This document shows, piece by piece, positions 1 through 8,676 of a stretch of 40,749 nucleotides of DNA (position 1 is its first letter; every line of letters begins with the position of its first letter). The notes beneath the pieces were generated by a model. The model saw only the letters and a program-made list of their open reading frames with translations. It made no database searches and was not told the origin of the DNA. Position numbers and translations under genes: made by a program. The stretch comes from Paludisphaera rhizosphaerae (GTDB lineage Bacteria; Planctomycetota; Planctomycetia; Isosphaerales; Isosphaeraceae). Where the stretch lies: NCBI RefSeq assembly GCF_011065895.1, contig NZ_JAALCR010000042.1, forward strand, positions 1-40,749, given 5' to 3'.

Positions 1-42
1 AACAAATCCCCCACCCCGCACGCGCCCGCGTAAAGAAAACCT

Positions 43-80
43 CGTGCCGAACAGTATTGGCCCGAAGGGCCGGGTGAGGG
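43..80. repeat. Partial two-hairpin repeat module (variant 5' arm)
   Basis: The stretch begins CGTGCCGAACAGTATTGG and runs into the hairpin GGCCCGAAGGGCC, followed by GGTGAGGG. The second hairpin and the GAGGG foot match the abundant intergenic module of this window. The first hairpin is replaced by the CGTGCCGAACAGTATT arm, which recurs at 7881-7902 (inverted) and 8091-8112. Confidence 0.7.
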
Positions 81-116
81 TCGTCGGGCTCGTACGCATA
101 GCAAGGGGTCGAGGAC

Positions 117-284
117 GTCTTCCCCCCTGGAGGGGGAAGACAGACCGCGCAGCGGTTAGTTGAGGGGGACGACCGGCGGCGGATTTCCAGATACGCTTCG
201 GGTCCAGAAGTTCCTGGATCTCCGCCCCTCATCCGCCCCTTCGGGGCACCTTCCCCCTCAAGGGGGGAAGGCCGTTATGGTCCC
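117..284. repeat. Paired inverted two-hairpin repeat (REPIN-like), downstream of the kinase gene
   Basis: The left module has hairpin GTCTTCCCCCCTGGAGGGGG with AAGAC, then a CCGC/GCGG hairpin and TTGAGGGGG. About 55 bp of less conserved sequence follows. The right module is in opposite orientation: CCCCTCATCCG, hairpin GCCCCTTCGGGGC, hairpin CCTTCCCCCTCAAGGGGGG with AAGG. The whole could fold into one long cruciform. It lies just past the 3' end of the kinase gene, so it could also shape that transcript's 3' end; this is inference. The rest of 1-377 shows no gene; 312-350 looks like a decayed copy. Confidence 0.85.
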
Positions 285-377
285 GGATTTCGTCCGTCGT
301 GCCCTCTAAAATCCACCAACTCTCACACGCCGCTGCGCGGGCTGCCTTCCTGGGAAAGAAAGGCGTATTGACGGACA

Positions 378-3300
378 TCACTGCCGGACGGCGACCGGTT
401 CGGCGAGTCGTCCCAGGATGAACTTGAGTTCGGCTCGGTTGAGGACGTCCTGGAAGTCGGGGTCTTTGCGGACCTCGGCGTCGAGGGTCGGGTCGGCGTC
501 GATCGCCTCGCGGAGGAGGAGGACGGCGTTGGAGAGGGCCTCGCGCTCGGTCTCGTCGCGGGAGGCGGCGGCGAGCCGGTCGTCCTTGCGGGCGGCGGCG
601 GCGAGCTTCACCAGCACGCGGGCGCCCGCGATGCAGCCGGGGGCGAGGGGATCGGATCGGCGGGGGATCTCCATCGCCAGCTTCCGGGCCGCCTCGTAGC
701 CGCCGAGCTGCACCTCGAGGCTGGCCAGCTCGTTGAGCGAGTCGACCAGCAGCAAGCGGTAGGTGGGATTCTTGCCGCCGGCCAGCTCCGAGGCCTGCCT
801 TCCCTGGGCGAGAGCCAGCACGCGGTCGGGCTTCGCGTCTTCGGGCTTGCTCCGGGTCTTCGCGCGGGTGCCGGCCATCGAGCCCAGGAAGAAATGGCGC
901 AGGGCGTCCGTCGGAGTCGCCTCGGTCAGCTTGTGCATCGCCTCGACGGCCTGGTCGAGCAGGTCGCGGGCCTCCTTCGAGGCCGGGTCGCGATCCAGCA
1001 GCGTCTCGGCCAGCGTGGCGCGGGCGACCGACAGCGACTGCACGTCCGCCGGCGCGGGAGGGTCGCGACGGGCCAGGCTCTGGGAAATGTCGATGGCCTG
1101 GCGGATCGGCGCCTCGCCGTCCTTCTTGGCCTGCTGGAGTGCGTTGCCGACGTTGCTCAGGGCGATGGACGCCTGGCGGAGGACCGTGATCGAGGGCTCG
1201 CCCTGCTTGGGGATCAGCGGCAGCAGGCGGTCGACGGCGGCCTGAAAGTCCTTGGCGGCGTCGTCGGGCTTGGACGTGTAGAGCTTGCGGTTCCCCAGCG
1301 AGATCAAGCAGCGGGCGAGATCCAGCGTGTACGGGACGTTGTCCGGATGCTTCGCCGTCACCCCTTCCAGCAGCGCGAGGGCCTCGCGAAGGGCCGGTCC
1401 GCCGCCAGTCTTGCCGGAGCCGTCGAGCGCCTCCGCCAGACGTTGCAGGTAGGTCGCCTGCAGGTGCGCGTATCGGGGGACGTCGGGGAGGTCCTTGACG
1501 AGCACGGCGTTGAGGTCGCGGGCCTTCTCCAGCTCGACCACGGCGTCGGCGGCGCGGTTGCGCTTCATGTTCAGGTAGCCGAGGTTGCCGTGGCACTTGG
1601 CCAGGTGGAAGCGGACGAGGGTGTCGTCGGGGGTCTTGGCGAGCGCGGCTTCGTCGATCTCAACGGCCTTCTTGAGGATCGGCTCGGCCTCGCGGATCCG
1701 GTCGAGGTCGACGAGGACGCCGCCGTAGTTGGTGGAGGCGGCGGCGAGGTGGACGGTGTACTCGGGGCGGTCGGGGAAGTCCTCGGTCAGTCGCGAGGCT
1801 TCGCGCCAGGCGCGTCCCCAGAAGGTCGCGGCTTCTTCCAGGCCGCCGCGGTCGTAGGCGAAGGCCCCCAGCTCGTTGGCGGCGTTGAAGAGGCCCTCGC
1901 GATAGCGGGGGATCGTCGGGTACTGGGCGACGAGCTTGTCGAGCAGATCGTAGCCGCGGCGTGAGGCGGCCTCGGCGGTGGCCTTGTCGCCGGTCTCGCG
2001 AAACTGGCGGGCAAGGAAGTCCTCGGCCTGGGCGAGCTCGCCGAGGACCTCGGGCGAGTCGGGGGCGGCTTCGCGGGCTTTCTCCAGCAGGTCGCGGGCT
2101 TCGGCGTAGGCGGGGCCGGCGGCGGCGAGGTCCCCCTTGCGACGGAGGGCCTGGCCCTTCCAGCGGAGGGTCCGGGCGAGGGTCCGGCGATCGTCGACGG
2201 AGGCGAAGTCGGCGGTGGCGGCGGCGCGCATCAGTTGCTCGGCCTCGGCGAACCGCGGGACGGCCTCGTCGAGGCGGTCGTCGCGGAAGAGGGCCTCGGC
2301 GTATCGCGTGGCGGTCGAGGCCAGGGTGCGGCGGACCTCGGGATCCTCGCGACGCGAAACGGCCAGCGGCTGGAGCAAGGCCAGGGCGCGGGCGTAGGTC
2401 TTCTCGGCGTCCTCGCGACGGCCGAACTTGGCGTAGACGTTCCCCATCCGGCGGAGCATCTCGCCGTGTTCCAACTGAACGGCCGGGTCGTTCGAGGTCA
2501 GGCCGGTCTGGCCTTCGTAGTAGGCGATCGTCTTCTCCAGGAAGTCCTTCTGGATCGGGTCGAGTCGGTCTTCCAGCCAGCCTTCGCCGAGGCGGCCGTA
2601 CATGTCGTTGACCGTCGTCCGGGCGATCCGCTCCTGGTCCTCGGCTACTCCCCGCCAGTGGTTGACGACGAGCGCCCCCACGCCCGAGGCCGCCGCCGTC
2701 GCGGCCAGCAGCCCCGCCGCGGCCGCGACCGTCGACCGGTGCTTGCGCGCCCATCGCGAGGCGCGACGGGTCCAGGGCTCGGAGTAGGCGGTCACCGGCT
2801 CGTCGGCCAGATGCCGCTGCACGTCCTTCGCCAGGTCGGCGGCGGTCTGGTAGCGATCCTCCCGGTTCTTGGCCAGCGCCTTCAGGCAGACCGCCTGGAG
2901 GTCCATCGGCGCGTCGGCCACGATCGAACGCGGCGGCGCGGGAGCGTCCTGCACCACCTTGCGGAGGATCTCGGGGGTCTTCCTGCCCAGGAACGGCGGC
3001 TGGCCGGTCAGCATCTCGTACAGGATGGCGCCCAGGCCGTAGACGTCGGTCCGGAAGTCGACCTGTTCGTGGAGGCCCCTGGCCTGCTCCGGCGCCATGT
3101 AGGCCGGCGTCCCCAGAAGCTGCCCCTGCATGGTCCCGTCCGGCCCCGCGCCCGACTCCTTCCCCTTCGCCCGAGACGGCGACGAGCTTCCCAGCCCCGA
3201 TCCCGACCCCGATCCGGATCCGGAAGCCGAACTCCCGGACCCCTTCGACGGATCGACGCCCGGGGGGATGGTGGCCTCGGCCTCGGGCGGGATGGTCGGC

Positions 3301-4361
3301 GGGCCGGCGAGGGTGTCGGCGAGGTCGGCGCGGGCCGGCGCTTCGGGGTCGAGGGCCTGGGTGGCCTGGTCGCCGGCGCCGAAGGTGGAGGCCTCGGAGT
3401 CGGCGGCGGGGGTGATCGTGATCGGGAGCGCGTCGGGATCGGCGAGCGTGTCCTCGCCGATCTGCTTGGCGAGGCCCCAGTCGAGGACGATGACCTCGCC
3501 GTAGTCGCCCAGGACGATGTTCTGGCCCTTGAGGTCGCGGTGGATGATCCCCCGCGAGTGCGCGTAGGCGACGGCGTTGCAGACGGACACGAACGCCGAG
3601 AGGAGCTTGACCCGCTCGACGTCGTCGACGCGCCCGGCGGCTCGGTCCTTGTGGAAGGCGCGGACGGCCTCGTTGAGGGTGCGGCCCTTGACGAACCGCA
3701 TCGTGTAGTACGGGGCCTCGCCGCCGGCCATCTCGTAGACGGGGACGACGCCGGGGTGCTCCAGCCGGGCGGTGACCTTGGCCTCGTAGAGGAACCGGGA
3801 CCAGACGATGGCGTCGCCGGCGGATTCCGGCCGCAGCTCCTTCAGGGCGATGTCGCGGTTGAGGGCGGCGTCGTGGGCCCTCCAGACCTGGCCCATCCCC
3901 CCCTTGGCGTGCAGGTGGGTGAGCGTGTAGCGAGGGTCTCGGCCTTCGCCTTCGTGGGTTTCGGGGTGGGAGGAGATCAGGACCCGGGCGATCGGCGCGT
4001 CGACGCCGATGGTCCCGTCCTCGGTCCCCTTTTCCGTCGCCGCGAGCGTTCCCGGGGCGGCCCGCCGCAGCACTTCGCGAGAGCGTTCGTCGAGCGTCGC
4101 GGCCAGCGCCGCGCGGGCGTCGCCGCCGTGACGGGCGACCAGATCCTCGACGTCTCGCTGCAGCTCCGACTTCTGCTCGTCGGTGAGCGTTCCCCCCTGG
4201 GCCAGGGTGTCGGCCTCGCCCTGCAAGCGGGGCGGCTTCCCGCCGGCGGGGGCGCCGGGGTCGGTGTCGGCGCAGGTTTCAGAGAACTGATCCGCGTCGA
4301 TCGCCCCGGTCTGGAACGCCAACAAGCTGAACAGGAGGTCGCGGTCGGCGTCCATCGTCAC
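378..4361 (-). CDS. Ser/Thr protein kinase with TPR tail, membrane-anchored
   Basis: This 1327-residue protein phosphorylates unidentified partners on Ser/Thr. An N-terminal region of about 140 residues is followed by a kinase domain (about 145-520) with glycine loop GGMGQVW (154-160), Lys174 in ALKE, catalytic HRDLKGQN (274-281), DWG in place of DFG (294-296) and APE (423-425). A low-complexity insert of about 125 residues lies between DWG and APE and ends in a Ser-Gly run. One hydrophobic segment (about 544-566) follows the kinase, then roughly 700 residues of helical TPR-like repeats. Such N-terminal-kinase, TPR-tail proteins are common in planctomycetes. The start shown is GTG; an ATG two codons in is equally plausible. 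Kinase call is firm; the partner and pathway are unknown. Confidence 0.93.
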   Translation of the reverse strand: MTMDADRDLLFSLLAFQTGAIDADQFSETCADTDPGAPAGGKPPRLQGEADTLAQGGTLTDEQKSELQRDVEDLVARHGGDARAALAATLDERSREVLRRAAPGTLAATEKGTEDGTIGVDAPIARVLISSHPETHEGEGRDPRYTLTHLHAKGGMGQVWRAHDAALNRDIALKELRPESAGDAIVWSRFLYEAKVTARLEHPGVVPVYEMAGGEAPYYTMRFVKGRTLNEAVRAFHKDRAAGRVDDVERVKLLSAFVSVCNAVAYAHSRGIIHRDLKGQNIVLGDYGEVIVLDWGLAKQIGEDTLADPDALPITITPAADSEASTFGAGDQATQALDPEAPARADLADTLAGPPTIPPEAEATIPPGVDPSKGSGSSASGSGSGSGSGLGSSSPSRAKGKESGAGPDGTMQGQLLGTPAYMAPEQARGLHEQVDFRTDVYGLGAILYEMLTGQPPFLGRKTPEILRKVVQDAPAPPRSIVADAPMDLQAVCLKALAKNREDRYQTAADLAKDVQRHLADEPVTAYSEPWTRRASRWARKHRSTVAAAAGLLAATAAASGVGALVVNHWRGVAEDQERIARTTVNDMYGRLGEGWLEDRLDPIQKDFLEKTIAYYEGQTGLTSNDPAVQLEHGEMLRRMGNVYAKFGRREDAEKTYARALALLQPLAVSRREDPEVRRTLASTATRYAEALFRDDRLDEAVPRFAEAEQLMRAAATADFASVDDRRTLARTLRWKGQALRRKGDLAAAGPAYAEARDLLEKAREAAPDSPEVLGELAQAEDFLARQFRETGDKATAEAASRRGYDLLDKLVAQYPTIPRYREGLFNAANELGAFAYDRGGLEEAATFWGRAWREASRLTEDFPDRPEYTVHLAAASTNYGGVLVDLDRIREAEPILKKAVEIDEAALAKTPDDTLVRFHLAKCHGNLGYLNMKRNRAADAVVELEKARDLNAVLVKDLPDVPRYAHLQATYLQRLAEALDGSGKTGGGPALREALALLEGVTAKHPDNVPYTLDLARCLISLGNRKLYTSKPDDAAKDFQAAVDRLLPLIPKQGEPSITVLRQASIALSNVGNALQQAKKDGEAPIRQAIDISQSLARRDPPAPADVQSLSVARATLAETLLDRDPASKEARDLLDQAVEAMHKLTEATPTDALRHFFLGSMAGTRAKTRSKPEDAKPDRVLALAQGRQASELAGGKNPTYRLLLVDSLNELASLEVQLGGYEAARKLAMEIPRRSDPLAPGCIAGARVLVKLAAAARKDDRLAAASRDETEREALSNAVLLLREAIDADPTLDAEVRKDPDFQDVLNRAELKFILGRLAEPVAVRQ

Positions 4362-4528
4362 CTCGCGCCACAGCGGACCACGGGGGCGTCACGCCGGGGA
4401 TGGGCACGCACCAACCCCCGGAGACCTCGCACCATCGAAGCATGAACGCGTCATTGTAATGACGGCCGCCTTCGGTCGAGAAGCGCCTTTCTGGGGGGAG
4501 TGTTTCTTTTCCAAAGGGGGCAGAAACG

Positions 4529-4695
4529 GTCTTCCCCCCTCGCGGGGGAAGACAGACCGCGAAGCGGTCAGATGAGGGGGACGACCGGCGTCGGCTCCGC
4601 GGTCGATGATCGGACGATCAATCCCACGCCGGTCGCCCCCTCATCCGGCCCTTCGGGCCACCTTCCCCCGCGAGGGGGGAAGGCCGTCATGGTCC
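4529..4695. repeat. Paired inverted two-hairpin repeat (REPIN-like)
   Basis: The left module has GTCTTCCCCCCTCGCGGGGG with AAGAC, an ACCGCGAAGCGGT hairpin and GATGAGGGGG. The right, inverted module has CCCCCTCATCCGG, GGCCCTTCGGGCC and a CCTTCCCCCGCGAGGGGGG stem. The spacer is bounded by GACCGGCGTCGG and its near complement CGCCGGTCG. It fills the gap between the MFS gene's 3' end and the kinase gene's 5' end. The rest of 4362-4528 holds no recognisable gene. Confidence 0.9.
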
Positions 4696-4719
4696 GAACT
4701 CGGTTGATGCAAAGGCTCC

Positions 4720-6033
4720 TCACACCTCGCCTGCCGTCGTCGGCCGCTCGGGTCTCCTCAGGAAGAGGCTGAGGATCGCCGCGGCGAGCAGCAGGAGGCC
4801 GGAGAGGGTGAAGGCGGCGTCGAGGCCGCCGGTGGCGTCCTTGAGGATTCCGGCGAGCTGCGGGACGAAGAAGGCGATCCCCCAGCCCAGGAAGACGAAG
4901 CCGTAGTTGGTGCCGAGGTTCTTGGGGCCGAAGAAGTCGGCGGTGAAGGCCGGCATCAGGGCGAGGGCCCCGCCGTACTGCCAGTAGGCCACGCCCACGG
5001 CCAGGAAGAGCATCGGCACGCTGCCGGAGGCGATGATCCGGGGCATCAGGAACAGGCAGGTCGCTGAGACCACCGCGTTGATCAGGTAGGCGTTCGACCG
5101 GCCGATCACGTCCGAGTAGAACCCCGTTCCCACCCGTCCCGAGGCGTTCACCAGCCCGCCGTATGAGGCCAGCAGCCAGGCGTTGGCCGCGAAGAAGGCC
5201 AGCCCGCCGGCCGTCGCGTTCAGCAAGGGGGCGGCGTTGGCGATCACCAGCAGGCCCGACTGCGCCGCACCGATGAACATGAAGACCAACGCGTAGAACT
5301 GCCAGGTCTGGAGCATCTCGCTCACGGACCAGTCGGCGGTGTTGGTCGCGGCCTTGGCCCTCACGGGCCCTTTCGGCGGCGGCGGGACGTAGCCGGCCGG
5401 CGGGAAGACCAGGAAGCTCGAGGCCACCACGACGACCGCCGCGAACAGCAGGCCGAGCCCGTAGAAGCTCCCGGAGATCCCGTGGTGGGCGATCATCGAC
5501 TTGGCCAGCGGAGCGATGTAGATGGCCGCCGCTCCGTACCCGGCCACCACGATTCCGGCCACCAGCCCCCGGCGATGCGGGCCGAACCACTTCACGGCCG
5601 CGGGGGTCGCCGCCGCGTAGCCGAAGCCCATCCCGATCCCCCCCAGCACGCCGAACCCCAGCAGGAGCCCGACGTACGACTTCATCGCCCCCGCCAGCAG
5701 GCACCCGGCCGCCAGGCAGAGCCCGCCGAGCGTCGCCCCGGTGCGAGGCCCCCAGCGGTCCTGAATGCGCCCGCCGGGGATCATCATCAGGGCGAAGATC
5801 ATCCCGCAGACCGCGTACGCCGAGGTCGCCTGGGCGTCCGTCAGGTACGTCCAGCCCTCGTTGGGGGCGGCCATCGCCGAGCCCGGCGGGTGGGCCTTGT
5901 CCCCTACGAGTTTCCCCTTCCAGATGCTCCAGGCGTAGAGAATCCCCAGGCAGAGATTCACCGCCGTTCCGGCGAACGTCACCCCCCAGGCCTTCGCCGG
6001 GACCTGCGTCGCGTCTTCGGTTTCCAGTTCCAC
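4720..6033 (-). CDS. MFS transporter, OFA (oxalate/formate antiporter) family
   Basis: This is a twelve-helix major facilitator of about 437 residues in the inner membrane. The segment with GFGYAAATPAAVKWF followed by RRGLVAGIVVAGYG is the typical OFA-family signature between helices 4 and 6. The N-terminal helix GVTFAGTAVNLCLGILYAW also fits. OFA carriers exchange or import small carboxylates such as oxalate, formate or related acids; the substrate cannot be read from sequence. I place the start at a GTG at 6033 because GGGGAG lies 8 bases upstream; the frame extends further upstream but without a ribosome site. It is divergent from the rhamnulokinase gene across about 220 bp, which should hold both promoters. 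Confidence 0.88.
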   Translation of the reverse strand: MELETEDATQVPAKAWGVTFAGTAVNLCLGILYAWSIWKGKLVGDKAHPPGSAMAAPNEGWTYLTDAQATSAYAVCGMIFALMMIPGGRIQDRWGPRTGATLGGLCLAAGCLLAGAMKSYVGLLLGFGVLGGIGMGFGYAAATPAAVKWFGPHRRGLVAGIVVAGYGAAAIYIAPLAKSMIAHHGISGSFYGLGLLFAAVVVVASSFLVFPPAGYVPPPPKGPVRAKAATNTADWSVSEMLQTWQFYALVFMFIGAAQSGLLVIANAAPLLNATAGGLAFFAANAWLLASYGGLVNASGRVGTGFYSDVIGRSNAYLINAVVSATCLFLMPRIIASGSVPMLFLAVGVAYWQYGGALALMPAFTADFFGPKNLGTNYGFVFLGWGIAFFVPQLAGILKDATGGLDAAFTLSGLLLLAAAILSLFLRRPERPTTAGEV

Positions 6034-6256
6034 GAGCGTAACTCCCCGCCTGGATCCTTCATATGAAAGAGTCGCAGCATGACCGTCGCGAGAGGCCGAG
6101 GCAAGGGGGCGGATCAACGAGTCGGCGTCGTCGGTCGCTTGAGGGGCTGAGACGCAGGCCTTATCATCGTCTCTCTGCGAGGCGGCGGAACCTTCGGCCT
6201 GGGGTCGTGCGACTGGGCGTCCGGGCTTCCGTCCAGGATCTTGAAGAGGCGACGCG

Positions 6257-7762
6257 ATGGCGAAGACGACGGACTATCTGGCGCTCGACCTGGGCGCTGA
6301 GAGTGGGCGGGGGATGCTCGGCCGGTTCGACGGCGATCGGCTGGGGTTGGAGGAGATCCATCGGTTCCCCAACGGCCCCGTCCGGATGCTCGACACCCTC
6401 TACTGGGACCTCCCCCGCCTCTTCGACGAGATGAAGGACGCGATCCGCAAGACGGTTGCGTCCAAGGCCTCGCTCGACGCCGTCGGCGTGGACACCTGGG
6501 GCGTCGACTTCGGCCTGATCGGCCGCAACGACACCCTGCTGGGCAACCCCGTCCACTACCGCGACCCCCGCACCAACGGCATGATGGACGCCGCCTTCGC
6601 GAAGATCGCCAAGGAGCGGATCTACGAGATCACCGGTCTCCAGTTCCTGCCGTTCAATACCGTCTATCAACTGCTGGCCCTCAAGGAATCCGGCTCGCCC
6701 TTGCTGGACGTGGCCGAGACCATGCTGATGGTCCCGGACGTCCTCGGCTGGCTGCTGACGGGCGTCCGCAGGGCCGAGCGCACCGACTCCTCCACGACCC
6801 AGCTTCTGGACCCCCGCACCGGCCGGTGGTCGGACGAGATCTGCAACGCGCTGGGGCTGCCGGCGTCGATCCTCCCCGAGCTGATCGAGCCCGGCAGCGA
6901 GCTGGGCCCGCTCCGCGCCTCGGTGGCCGAGGAAGTCGGCCTGGCGAAGCCCGTGACGGTGATCGCCCCGCCGACCCACGACACCGCCAGCGCCGTGGTC
7001 GCCGTGCCGACCGCCAGCAAGACCGTCGGCACGGACCTCCCGCCCGACTGGTGCTACCTCAGCTCCGGCACCTGGTCGCTGCTGGGCGTCGAGGTCCCCC
7101 AGCCCGTCATCAATGAGGAAACCTACCGCTACAACTTCACCAACGAGGGGGGCGTCCTGGGGACGACCCGCCTGCTGAAGAACATCATGGGGCTCTGGCT
7201 GGTGCAGGAATCGCGCCGGACCTGGGCCCGGGCCGGCAACGAGCTGAGCTATCCGCAGCTCATGTCGATGGCCTCGGCCTCGCCGGCGTTCGGCGCGCTG
7301 ATCGACCCGGACGACCCGTCGTTCCTCTCGCACGGCGACATGCCCGCGCGGATCGTCGCCTACTGCCAGAAGACCGGCCAGCCCGCGCCGGAGTCCGAAG
7401 GGGCCGTGATCCGCACCTGCCTGGAAAGCCTGGCGTTGAAGTACCGCTGGACGATCGAGCGGCTGGAGTCGATCTGCAAGACGAAGATCAAGACGATCCA
7501 CATCGTCGGCGGCGGCTCCAACAACACGCTGCTCTGCCAGTTCGCCGCCGACGCCTGCGGCCGACCCGTCCACGCCGGCCCCGTGGAGGCCACCGCCATC
7601 GGCAACATCCTGATGCAGGCCCTGGGTCGAGGCCGCATCGGCTCGCTGGCCGAACTCCGCTCCATCGTCGCCCGCTCGTTCCCCGTCACCGTCTACGAGC
7701 CCCGCTCCTCCGCCGCCTGGGACGACGCCCACGGTCGGTTCCAGGAGTTGGTGAAGTCCTGA
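6257..7762 (+). CDS. rhaB: Rhamnulokinase (FGGY sugar kinase family)
   Basis: The 501-residue cytoplasmic enzyme is predicted to phosphorylate L-rhamnulose to rhamnulose 1-phosphate with ATP. The N-terminal FGGY lobe shows DLGAESGRGMLGRFDG (about 11-26), the family's phosphate-binding start, and VDTWGVDFGLI (about 79-89). The C-terminal lobe shows PPTHDTASAV, SSGTWSLLG and the adenosine-site IVGGGSNNTLLCQFAADACG, which fit rhamnulokinases better than xylulo- or glycerol kinases. The ATG follows AGAGGCGACGCG. No rhamnose isomerase, aldolase or mutarotase gene lies nearby, so its pathway partners must be elsewhere. L-fuculokinase is the main alternative. Codon use matches the neighbouring core genes. 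Confidence 0.88.
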   Translation: MAKTTDYLALDLGAESGRGMLGRFDGDRLGLEEIHRFPNGPVRMLDTLYWDLPRLFDEMKDAIRKTVASKASLDAVGVDTWGVDFGLIGRNDTLLGNPVHYRDPRTNGMMDAAFAKIAKERIYEITGLQFLPFNTVYQLLALKESGSPLLDVAETMLMVPDVLGWLLTGVRRAERTDSSTTQLLDPRTGRWSDEICNALGLPASILPELIEPGSELGPLRASVAEEVGLAKPVTVIAPPTHDTASAVVAVPTASKTVGTDLPPDWCYLSSGTWSLLGVEVPQPVINEETYRYNFTNEGGVLGTTRLLKNIMGLWLVQESRRTWARAGNELSYPQLMSMASASPAFGALIDPDDPSFLSHGDMPARIVAYCQKTGQPAPESEGAVIRTCLESLALKYRWTIERLESICKTKIKTIHIVGGGSNNTLLCQFAADACGRPVHAGPVEATAIGNILMQALGRGRIGSLAELRSIVARSFPVTVYEPRSSAAWDDAHGRFQELVKS

Positions 7763-7837
7763 GCGCCGTCGGTTGAACGGCCGCATCTCGCCGGGTGAGG
7801 GTCATCCGATTTCGCAGGGGATCTCGGGTCGCGATCC

Positions 7838-7903
7838 GGACCATAACGGCCTTCCCCCCTCGCGGGGGAAGGTGGCCCTCCGGGCCAATACTGTTCGGCA
7901 CGA
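7838..7903. repeat. Chimeric repeat module
   Basis: A standard first hairpin (CCTTCCCCCCTCGCGGGGG with AAGG) and a GGCCCTCCGGGCC hairpin are joined to CCAATACTGTTCGGCACG, the inverted form of the variant arm seen at 43 and 8091. The join falls at the second hairpin, as if two modules recombined there. Confidence 0.8.
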
Positions 7904-7930
7904 CTTGCATATAAGCCATCGGAGGCGATT

Positions 7931-8060
7931 GCCTCCCTTCTCCCCTGGTGGGAGAAGGTGCCCCGTAGGGGCGGATGAGGGGGGTCATAACCGTCGGCGG
8001 ACGTTGGGATCCCCCTCATCCGGCCTTCGGCCACCTTCTCCCACCAGGGGAGAAGGGAGG
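7931..8060. repeat. Paired inverted repeat, CTTCTCCCC subtype
   Basis: The left module has CCTCCCTTCTCCCCTGGTGG then GAGAAGG, hairpin GCCCCGTAGGGGC and GGATGAGGGGG. The right module is inverted: CCCCCTCATCCGG, GCCTTCGGC and CCTTCTCCCACCAGGGGAG with AAGG. The outer stem here is CTTCTCCC rather than CTTCCCCC. It is flanked by the 22-bp inverted repeats 7881-7902 and 8091-8112. Confidence 0.85.
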
Positions 8061-8090
8061 TTTCCATCGCTTCTTCTGAAGCTCAATTCC

Positions 8091-8240
8091 CGTGCCGAAC
8101 AGTATTGGCCCGAAGGGCCGGATGAGGGGGGATCAGCGTCGCTTTGAAAGTCGTGCTTTGGACCTGGATCCGAAGCCGGTCGTCCCCCTCATCTGACCGC
8201 TTCGCGGTCTGTCTTCCCGCGAGAGGGGGAAGACCGTTTG
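8091..8240. repeat. Paired inverted repeat with one variant arm
   Basis: The left module starts CGTGCCGAACAGTATTGG and continues through the GGCCCGAAGGGCC hairpin to GGATGAGGGGG. After a spacer, the right inverted module reads CCCCCTCATCTGACCGC, hairpin ACCGCTTCGCGGT and GTCTTCCCGCGAGAGGGG with GAAGAC. A degenerate single copy may follow at 8277-8331 (CCTCACCGGCCGCTGCGCGG and CCCGGGGGGAGAGGGG). Confidence 0.8.
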
Positions 8241-8331
8241 ACTGCCCCTCCGCGACGCTCGATCCGAAATCCGCCAACCCTCACCGGCCGCTGCGCGGCT
8301 GCCCGCTCCCGGGGGGAGAGGGGACTTGTGT

Positions 8332-8596
8332 CAACTCCGCCAATCGGCTTCCTTCGCAACGGTCGATGATCGAAGCCGTCTGTCGCAACATCGCAAGCAG
8401 TATCGATTTAAACATCGAAACATCGGTCCGGAGAATTGGCTTCGATCGGCGAGAAAACGCGCATCGGACGATGCGCCTTTGCCCGCTGTCAGGCCTGTCC
8501 CGATCCCACCGGATTGTCAAAGAGCCTTCCCCGGGCGACTGTCTCTATCCTGATAGTACGACCAAATCGTCAATGTTTTCCCGAAAGCGCAGGCGG
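8332..8596. other. Intergenic stretch without a recognisable gene
   Basis: This is the tail of the 0.9 kb gap between rhaB and the next gene. It has no open frame with the local codon bias, no tRNA-like cloverleaf and no strong terminator. It is more AT-rich than the flanking genes (for example around 8400-8450 and 8560-8580), as expected for a leader or promoter region. Confidence 0.5.
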
Positions 8597-8625
8597 TTGC
8601 GGGATCGGCCCGAATTCGGTAGGAT
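8597..8625 (+). promoter_or_regulatory. Possible sigma-70-type promoter
   Basis: TTGCGG (8597-8602) and TAGGAT (8620-8625) are separated by 17 bp. They lie about 50 bp before the start of the membrane protein gene. This is inferred from spacing and hexamer similarity only. Confidence 0.35.
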
Positions 8626-8676
8626 CGCCGCCGGAATGGACACCCAGGTTATGACATCATGGATGGGGACTCGATC

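Noticed and set aside
2235-4445. A 736-codon open frame antisense to the kinase gene
   Set aside because: The opposite frame has the kinase motifs and normal codon bias; long antisense frames are expected at this GC content.
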